Shown here one piece after another: positions 58,863 through 64,000 of a stretch of 64,000 nt of DNA; the first letter of the stretch is position 1, and every line of letters begins with the position of its first letter. Below the pieces are notes generated by a model that was given only the letters and a program-made list of their open reading frames with translations, had not been told where the DNA came from and ran no database searches. The position numbers and the translations under genes were made by a program. This DNA is from Corynebacterium flavescens (GTDB lineage: Bacteria > Actinomycetota > Actinomycetes > Mycobacteriales > Mycobacteriaceae): assembly GCF_008693105.1 (NCBI RefSeq), contig NZ_VXKK01000031.1:155777-219776 (forward strand), written 5' to 3'.

Positions 58863-60912
58863 TGATTAGCTCTTCACTCGGCTGCTCGTTGGTGCGCGCA
58901 CCGATCCAGGCGGAGATAAGCTCCACGGCCTCGGCGACGGGAACGCCATTGACCTGGCTACCGTCAAGGAAGCGGAAAGACACGGCATCCGCCTCGACGT
59001 CACGCGCACCGGCCAGCAACATGAAAGGCACCTTTCCGGTGGTGTGATTGCGAATCTTCTTCTGCATGCGATCATCGGAGGTATCCACCGTTGCGCGCAC
59101 TCCACGCTCGCGCAACTGCGCCGCGACCTTCTCTAGGTGCGGGGAAAAGTCATCGGCCACAGGAATGCCCACTACCTGATGCGGTGCCAACCATGCCGGA
59201 AAGGCACCTGCGTAGTGCTCCAAAAGCACGGCGAAGAAGCGCTCAATGGAACCGAAGAGCGCGCGGTGAATCATCACCGGACGTGCCTTGGAGCCATCGC
59301 TGCCGGTGTACTCCAATTCAAAGCGCTCCGGCAGGTTGAAGTCGAGCTGCACGGTAGACATCTGCCAGGTACGGCCAATGGCGTCGCGCGCCTGCACCGA
59401 GATCTTCGGGCCGTAGAAAGCGGCGCCAGCAGGATCCGGGACAAGCTCGAGGCCGGACTTCTCAGCCACGGCGCGCAGGGTCTCGGTGGCCTTCTCCCAG
59501 ATATCATCGGAGCCGACGTACTTATTGGGGTCCTTGGTGGAGAGCTCGAGGTAGAAGTCATCGAGGCCATAGTCCTTGAGCAGGGAGATGATGAACTCCA
59601 AGACGGTGGTCAGCTCCTCCTCGAGCTGGTCCTCGGTGCAGTAGATGTGTGCGTCATCCTGGGTGAATCCACGTGCACGGGTCAAACCGTGGATAACGCC
59701 AGACTTTTCATAGCGGTAGACGGTGCCGAACTCGAAGAGTCGCAGCGGCAGCTCGCGGTAGGAACGTCCGCGGGAAGCAAAGATCAGGTTGTGCATGGGG
59801 CAGTTCATCGGCTTGGCGTAGTAGTCCACGGCCGGTTTGGTGATGTTGCCCTCGGCGTCACGCTCCTCATCCAGCTTCATGGGTGGGAACATGCCGTCGG
59901 CATACCAGTCTAGGTGGCCGGACTTCTTGAAAAGCTCGCCCTTGGTCAGGTGTGGAGTGTTGACAAAGGAGTATCCGGCGGCGATGTGGCGCTTGCGGGA
60001 GTGCTCCTCCATCTCCATGCGCACGATTGCTCCATCCGGATGGAATACCGGGAACCCAGAGCCAATCTCATCCGGGAAGCTGAAGAGATCCAACTCCTGG
60101 CCCAACCGGCGGTGGTCACGCTTCTCGGCCTCTGCGACCATGGTCAGATAAGAATCGAGACTTTCCTTGGACTCAAAAGCCGTGCCGTAGATGCGCTGCA
60201 GATCAGCCTTCGACTGATCACCGCGCCAATAAGCCGCGGAGGAACGAGTCAAGGTAAAAGCCGGGATGTACTTGGTGGTAGGAACGTGCGGTCCGCGGCA
60301 AAGGTCAAACCACACCACCTCGTTCGTACGCGGGTTGACGTTGTCATAGTGGGTGAGATCGCCCGAGCCCACCTCGGCGGCCTCGTCCGAGCTGGGGTCA
60401 ACATTGCCCTTGTCCTGGACTAGCTCCAGCTTAAAGGGCTCATTGACCAGGGCGGCCTCGGCATCTGCCACGCTGGGATAAACGTGCCGCTCAAAACGCT
60501 GACCCCCCTTGATGATCTTTTTCATCCGCTTTTCAATGGCCTTCAAATCCTCCGGGGTGAAGGGACGGGCGACCTGAAAGTCGAAGTAGAAGCCATTTTC
60601 AATGGCGGGTCCCACACCAAGCTTGGTGCCCGGGAACTCTTCCTGGACTGCCTGCGCCATGACGTGGGCGCAGGAGTGACGGATGACCGCGCGGCCATCT
60701 TCCTCGCACGCGGCAACCGGGGTGAAGACGGTGTCTTGCCCCGGCACGTGGGAGAGGTCGAAGAGGTGGCCGTGCTCATCGCGCGCCACTACTACTGCCT
60801 CGGGACCTTTGTTGGGGAGATCGCGCTCCCGCATCGCGGCGCCTATCGCCGTCCCGGCGGGGACCTTGAAGGGCTCGTAATTGACCGGGATTGCGGGGAT
60901 CATTTCCGCCAT
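58849..60912 (-). CDS. thrS: Threonyl-tRNA synthetase
   Basis: A class II synthetase of 687 residues: an N-terminal TGS-like domain, the editing domain ([15 protein letters not shown]), the catalytic core with the zinc ligand Cys in [12 protein letters not shown], motif 2 ([18 protein letters not shown]), motif 3 and the anticodon-binding domain. I chose ATG at 60912 ([15 protein letters not shown]), preceded by AAAGGAG. A longer frame to 60948 starts inside a hairpin. It is the first gene of the PIM operon. Confidence 0.96.
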   Translation of the reverse strand: MAEMIPAIPVNYEPFKVPAGTAIGAAMRERDLPNKGPEAVVVARDEHGHLFDLSHVPGQDTVFTPVAACEEDGRAVIRHSCAHVMAQAVQEEFPGTKLGVGPAIENGFYFDFQVARPFTPEDLKAIEKRMKKIIKGGQRFERHVYPSVADAEAALVNEPFKLELVQDKGNVDPSSDEAAEVGSGDLTHYDNVNPRTNEVVWFDLCRGPHVPTTKYIPAFTLTRSSAAYWRGDQSKADLQRIYGTAFESKESLDSYLTMVAEAEKRDHRRLGQELDLFSFPDEIGSGFPVFHPDGAIVRMEMEEHSRKRHIAAGYSFVNTPHLTKGELFKKSGHLDWYADGMFPPMKLDEERDAEGNITKPAVDYYAKPMNCPMHNLIFASRGRSYRELPLRLFEFGTVYRYEKSGVIHGLTRARGFTQDDAHIYCTEDQLEEELTTVLEFIISLLKDYGLDDFYLELSTKDPNKYVGSDDIWEKATETLRAVAEKSGLELVPDPAGAAFYGPKISVQARDAIGRTWQMSTVQLDFNLPERFELEYTGSDGSKARPVMIHRALFGSIERFFAVLLEHYAGAFPAWLAPHQVVGIPVADDFSPHLEKVAAQLRERGVRATVDTSDDRMQKKIRNHTTGKVPFMLLAGARDVEADAVSFRFLDGSQVNGVPVAEAVELISAWIGARTNEQPSEELISARR

Positions 60913-60935
60913 GCTCGCGCTCCTTTTGCGCTCGT

Positions 60936-60964
60936 GCAGCAGCGGCATACCTGGCCGCTGCTGC
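60936..60964 (-). promoter_or_regulatory. Perfect 10-bp hairpin in the thrS leader
   Basis: GCAGCAGCGG (60936-60945) pairs perfectly with CCGCTGCTGC (60955-60964) around a 9-base loop. It lies between the DyP stop and the thrS ribosome binding site, with no T run. It may slow read-through from the DyP operon or fold in the thrS leader. Confidence 0.55.
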
Positions 60965-60988
60965 TAATTGGATTGACGGGAGACTATC

Positions 60989-62248
60989 TTACAGCCCCGC
61001 TTGCTCCAGGAGCGACTGTGCCCACCATGAATCACCTTCACCGCTTCCCGCATGGGTGCCAGGCGGGCAGAAATACACCGCCGAACCCTCATGTGTCAGC
61101 CACTCATTGAGCAGATCCGCCTCATCAAGACGTTGCTGAATGGGCTCAAACTGCAGCGACGGGTCCTTTTGATAGCACACGAAGATCTGTCCGGCGTTGC
61201 TCAACTGATCCGGGGTCCGTGGATCCGGCGGCAACTCGTAGTTATAGGGCCGGCGCAGGATCTTCTGCTCGGGGTGGTCAGCCGGTGCAGTGGCCCGCGC
61301 CATGTGCGAGTTTTTATCGATGACCGGCAGGCCGTACTTGTCTGTAGCAGAGAAATCTGCCACATCGTGTTCTTCCTCACCCGTTAGTGGCGCGCCATTG
61401 GAAAGCTTGCGGCCAACGGAGTGCTCCCGGGAGGCGCGGTCGAGCTCTTCCCACGTGTCCAGGTTCATGCGCACGCGACGCACCACCATGGCGGAGCCGC
61501 CCTGACCCCACTGCGGCCCCTCATCAATCCACACCTGCGCATCGAACTCCTCATCTGTGCGCGGGTTAATGGTCCCGTCAACCTGCCCGAAGAGGTTCCG
61601 CGCGGTCTCGCCCGGCTGATAATTGCCGTGCGCATGGCTAAATCCCTGCTGGAGCCACTTCACCTCGGCATAGTCGCTGCCCGAGCGCACCATGTGCCGC
61701 AGGCAATGCGAGGCCACGACCGGATCATCAGAGCAGATCTGCAAGACAAGATCGCTTTGGCCCCAAGCCGGATCCAACTTATCGTGCTCAAAGGCCTTAA
61801 TGTCGCGCAGCCAGTTCGGCGGCGCTACCCCAATGCGCTCGAAGATGGGTCGCCCTAGTCCACAGGTCACCGTGAGGTTGGCCGGGGAAACGCTCATTTC
61901 CGGCTCGAGGCTGCCTAAAGGAGTCTCGGCCGTGCACAGGGCACGTGCGTCCGCAGTCCACAGCCTTAAGAGGTTAGCCAGATCCTGCTTGGCGACGCCG
62001 CTTTTAAGGTTAAATCCCACCATATTGAGGTGCGCCTGCGCTGAGGTAGCAATGCCGGCCTGGTGGGGTCCGTCGAAGGCAACGATGGCGTCGACCAGCT
62101 CTGCGGTGTGCCCCGTGTTGGAAGCAGTACCTCCAGAGTGCTTCAAGGATTCTTCTGTGCTGGAGCACCCCGCCAGCGCCACCGCGCCGGCTCCAATGCC
62201 AACGCCGGTGGCTCCTACAAGGAACCCTCGCCTTGATACTCCGGTCAT
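60989..62248 (-). CDS. Tat-exported Dyp-type heme peroxidase with a lipobox
   Basis: A 419-residue peroxidase of the EfeB/DyP family. The Tat signal is SRRGFLVGATG at residues 5-15, followed by the hydrophobic stretch and ALAGC, a possible lipobox. The DyP motif GxxDG is present as FGQVDGT, the probable proximal heme His in KNSHMARATAP, and a conserved Arg in LRRPYNYE. It would act outside the membrane with heme. It starts two bases after the PCuAC stop, which places it in the copper operon and not with efeUO genes. Confidence 0.92.
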   Translation of the reverse strand: MTGVSRRGFLVGATGVGIGAGAVALAGCSSTEESLKHSGGTASNTGHTAELVDAIVAFDGPHQAGIATSAQAHLNMVGFNLKSGVAKQDLANLLRLWTADARALCTAETPLGSLEPEMSVSPANLTVTCGLGRPIFERIGVAPPNWLRDIKAFEHDKLDPAWGQSDLVLQICSDDPVVASHCLRHMVRSGSDYAEVKWLQQGFSHAHGNYQPGETARNLFGQVDGTINPRTDEEFDAQVWIDEGPQWGQGGSAMVVRRVRMNLDTWEELDRASREHSVGRKLSNGAPLTGEEEHDVADFSATDKYGLPVIDKNSHMARATAPADHPEQKILRRPYNYELPPDPRTPDQLSNAGQIFVCYQKDPSLQFEPIQQRLDEADLLNEWLTHEGSAVYFCPPGTHAGSGEGDSWWAQSLLEQAGL

Positions 62249-62250
62249 GA

Positions 62251-62907
62251 CTAGTGCTCGGCGGACTCGCTGGGCTTGGCCTCAGAGCCCATGCCCGACA
62301 TGCCATCCATACCAGACATGTCCGAGCGCTCGCCCTGACCGCCGTGGCCCTCGATATCGCCGTAGGCTTCGCCGCCCGCACCCATGGAACGGGCTTCTAC
62401 CTGTCCCAGGTCAATCTCGCTGCCATCCTTGAGCTCCAAGGTCACGTCAATGGTCTCGCCAGCCTTGATGGGCTGGTGCAGGCCCATCAACATGAGGTGG
62501 TTGCCACCGGGATTGAGCTCAAAAGTGCCGTGTGCCGGGATGACCATCGGCTCGGTCATCTGGCTCATCTGCCCGTTGACGGTCTGGTGCAGCTGGTTCA
62601 TGTCTGCGTTGGCCGAGCTGTGGAAGCCGGTGACCTCAACATCGGAATCGCTGTTGTTCTCCAGGGTGCCGAAGATGGCCGTCATGTCCGAGCCCTCTTC
62701 CGCGGCGCGCACGACTCCCTGGGACAGCACAACCTCACCCTCTTGGGCTGAAGAAGCAGCAGAAGATGGCGCAGCAGACTGTGCCGATGACTGCGCTGCT
62801 GACTCCGACGTCGAGGCGGGCTCATCACTTGCTGAGCAGGCACTCAGGGCCAAGGTCGAGGCCGCAATAATCCCTAAGGTAAAACGCATTCCACTAGTCA
62901 TCTTCAT
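62251..62907 (-). CDS. PCu(A)C-type copper chaperone lipoprotein
   Basis: A 218-residue lipoprotein: lipobox ALSAC at about residue 24, then a Ser/Ala-rich linker, then the PCuAC domain. Its copper ligands lie in MNQLHQTVNGQMSQM and NPGGNHLMLMGL. The C-terminal tail is His/Met-rich (HGGQGERSDMSGMDGMSGMG) and could bind additional copper. Homologues deliver Cu(I) to extracytoplasmic sites such as cytochrome oxidase. The ATG directly follows the CopC stop (TAAATG). Confidence 0.9.
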   Translation of the reverse strand: MKMTSGMRFTLGIIAASTLALSACSASDEPASTSESAAQSSAQSAAPSSAASSAQEGEVVLSQGVVRAAEEGSDMTAIFGTLENNSDSDVEVTGFHSSANADMNQLHQTVNGQMSQMTEPMVIPAHGTFELNPGGNHLMLMGLHQPIKAGETIDVTLELKDGSEIDLGQVEARSMGAGGEAYGDIEGHGGQGERSDMSGMDGMSGMGSEAKPSESAEH

Positions 62908-63480
62908 TTATCCTTCTTCTTCATTCTTGCGAAACTTCATAAACAACATGGCGACAACTGCCAACAACGCCAGAACACCGCCCACAGCGATGATGAACTT
63001 CAAGGCCCCGCTCAACTCTGGGTCTGCGGTGGCAGATCCACTGTCGGCCGGCTGCGCGCTGGCGGAGGCTGCATCATTTGCAGCGCTCGCCCCAGCGACC
63101 TCAAAGGTGATAGAACCACGCGTGGCGTGTCCATCGGAGGAGGTGATCTGGAAACCAACCTGATAGTTGCCCGGTCCTGGATCTACCCCCTCTGGGGTCT
63201 CAATCTTGAGCTCACGGCCGTCTGCGGCGGGTTCCTCTGTGAAAATGACCTCACCGGTATCCGTGTTTGTTAAAGCGAAGGTAATGAATCCTTCCTTCGG
63301 GATGCCGGAGAACTCCAGGGTAATTTCGCGCGGGAAGGAATCGAGCACCTCGCCCTCTTTCACGCTGCCGCCGACGACGGAATCATGTGCCAGTGCCTGC
63401 GGCGCCATCCCAACCATGAGCAAGAGTGCTGCAGCAAGCGCGGTGACAGCGCGGAACAAAGAACGAAGGCTCAGGGCCAT
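62908..63480 (-). CDS. CopC-domain copper-binding protein with C-terminal anchor
   Basis: A 190-residue exported protein. After the signal peptide (cut probably after ALA) the mature chain begins with His, as in CopC, where the N-terminal amine and His bind Cu(II). The domain continues to DGHATRGSITFEV with a second conserved His. A Ala/Ser linker and a membrane anchor (IAVGGVLALLAVVAMLF) with a short charged tail finish it. It is the first gene of the copper/DyP operon; AAGGAG lies before the ATG. Confidence 0.9.
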   Translation of the reverse strand: MALSLRSLFRAVTALAAALLLMVGMAPQALAHDSVVGGSVKEGEVLDSFPREITLEFSGIPKEGFITFALTNTDTGEVIFTEEPAADGRELKIETPEGVDPGPGNYQVGFQITSSDGHATRGSITFEVAGASAANDAASASAQPADSGSATADPELSGALKFIIAVGGVLALLAVVAMLFMKFRKNEEEG

Positions 63481-63490
63481 GGAGAAACTC

Positions 63491-63526
63491 CTTGAATTTC
63501 AAGCGGTGCAATTGCCTGACATCCTA
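63491..63526 (-). promoter_or_regulatory. Promoter and palindromes of the CopC-PCuAC-DyP operon
   Basis: TAGGAT on the minus strand (63521-63526) is a plausible -10, with transcription starting near 63514. Just downstream are two palindromes: GCAATTGC (63508-63515) and CTTGAA-T-TTCAAG (63491-63503), the second touching the AAGGAG ribosome binding site. They could be an operator. They do not look like the usual CsoR site. Confidence 0.45.
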
Positions 63527-63818
63527 ACGCGCGGGCCCAACGCGGGCATAACCCCCATCGAAGCCGCCAAGCACGCCGGATAGTCAAGGAGTAGTCGCGC
63601 CACCTCCCCACCAAGTTCCACTTTGTGCGCGATAGAGGTGTTAATCACCTTCGGGAACTTATACTTTAAGGCAAGGCATACTTGCGCTTTCCGAAGATAA
63701 GGCCGGCGCGTTCACGGTAAATAGCGGCCAAGTTCTTGAAGTTTTTGGCCACTGCGCGCGGTGAAGGATCAAACCGGGGGTAGTGAACGCGCCAAACCGG
63801 GGCTAAGGAGCAACGATG

Positions 63819-63860
63819 AAAAAGCAGCGCCCTCCCCCTTTTCACGGGGAAGACGCTGCT
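63819..63860 (-). terminator. Terminator after tRNA-Gly
   Basis: AGCAGCG (63823-63829) pairs with CGCTGCT (63854-63860), and an inner TCCCC/GGGGA extends the stem. TTTTT follows on the minus strand. It lies about 15 bases downstream of the tRNA 3' end. Confidence 0.85.
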
Positions 63861-63874
63861 AGATACTGAAACTG

Positions 63875-63947
63875 AGCGGATGACGAGATTCGAACTCGCG
63901 ACCCTCACCTTGGCAAGGTGATGCGCTACCAACTGCGCTACATCCGC
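63875..63947 (-). tRNA. tRNA-Gly (anticodon GCC)
   Basis: A 73-nucleotide cloverleaf with acceptor stem GCGGATG/CATCCGC and discriminator T. The D-loop is AGCGCAGTTGGTAGCGC and the anticodon arm is TCACC-TTGCCAA-GGTGA (anticodon GCC). The T-arm contains GTTCGAATC. CCA is not encoded. Confidence 0.97.
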
Positions 63948-64000
63948 ATTCGAAACCAGGCCCGGTTTCTAGGACAAAGTCCTTGTGCGCAATACTGGGA

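Larger units (their letters stand above)
63481..63874. other. Intergenic region between copC-like gene and tRNA-Gly
   Basis: 394 bases. The left end holds the copC promoter (separate entry). About 63530-63660 shows nothing I can assign. 63666-63790 reads in one minus-strand frame as a coding-like tail (ends GKRKYALP then TAA) with no credible start; it may be a gene remnant. The tRNA terminator lies at 63819-63860. Confidence 0.5.

Noticed and set aside
63660..63690. Possible DtxR iron box near TTAAGGCAAGGCAT
   Set aside because: Too few matches to the 19-bp palindromic consensus, and it is not upstream of an iron gene.
63666..63932. 88-codon frame across the tRNA-Gly region
   Set aside because: Most of it is the tRNA and its terminator read as protein. 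Only the last 40 codons look coding-like, and they are reported separately.
1..64000. CRISPR arrays, insertion sequences, prophage, toxin-antitoxin or defence islands
   Set aside because: No regularly spaced repeats, transposase, integrase or phage structural motifs were seen on either strand. Short tandem repeats found are head-to-tail without spacers.

Overview
This window is a stretch of actinobacterial chromosome and almost certainly comes from a Corynebacterium. The support is gene order: alaS-ruvX-mltG-aroE-prepilin peptidase-aroC-aroK-aroB-aroQ-pepQ-efp-nusB, secD-secF-dciAE-apt-rel, and thrS-HIT-pgsA-patA-pimA. It also carries the LLM monooxygenase/FMN reductase pair for which the CE1758/CE1759 families were named in C. 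efficiens. GTG and TTG starts are frequent and third codon positions are GC-rich. I cannot name the species. No insertion sequence, prophage, CRISPR array, rRNA or recognisable defence locus is visible. The window is mainly core genome with a few accessory genes.

Layout. 1-6457: pyrimidine operon pyrR-pyrB-pyrC-carA-carB (minus; carB runs off the left edge), with a promoter and a PyrR-binding loop over the pyrR ribosome binding site. 6619-9019 (plus): an SDR epimerase and two YbjN-like proteins. 9105-18641 (minus): nusB, efp, pepQ, the aro genes, a prepilin peptidase, mltG and ruvX. 18766-26123 (minus): alaS, rarA, an APH-fold protein and aspS. 26468-29392 (plus): a YpfJ-type metallopeptidase and the LLM/FMN reductase pair. 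29425-31883 (minus): cstA and its small partner, divergent from sdaA (plus, ends 33666). 33745-36356 (minus): hisS, a metallo-beta-lactamase-fold hydrolase and tpx. 36494-37771 (plus): a membrane cyclophilin and a small secreted protein with its own promoter and terminator. 37919-40757 (minus): a DUF421 protein and a 5'-nucleotidase broken by two in-frame amber codons. 40943-48835 (minus): rel, apt, dciAE, secF, secD. 49058-53683 (minus): yajC, ruvB, ruvA, ruvC, yebC, tesB. 53840-55096 (plus): a polytopic GT87-like mannosyltransferase. 55119-60912 (minus): the phosphatidylinositol mannoside operon headed by thrS. 60989-63480 (minus): a copper/heme operon of CopC, PCuAC and Tat-exported DyP peroxidase. 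63875-63947 (minus): tRNA-Gly(GCC) with a terminator.

How the genes work together. The pyr operon makes UMP precursors under PyrR control. The aro genes carry out most of the shikimate pathway to chorismate. The thrS operon makes phosphatidylinositol phosphate, mannosylates it and acylates it, starting the PIM/lipomannan glycolipids of the envelope. SecD, SecF and YajC assist protein export; RuvA, RuvB and RuvC resolve Holliday junctions. Rel, Apt and the lipoprotein DciAE form a conserved neighbourhood. CopC and PCuAC probably handle extracytoplasmic copper alongside the DyP peroxidase.

Most notable: the copper/DyP operon, the secreted 93-residue protein, the double-amber nucleotidase, the PyrR loop, and unrelated short tandem repeats (11-18 bp units) in at least six intergenic spacers and inside two coding regions.
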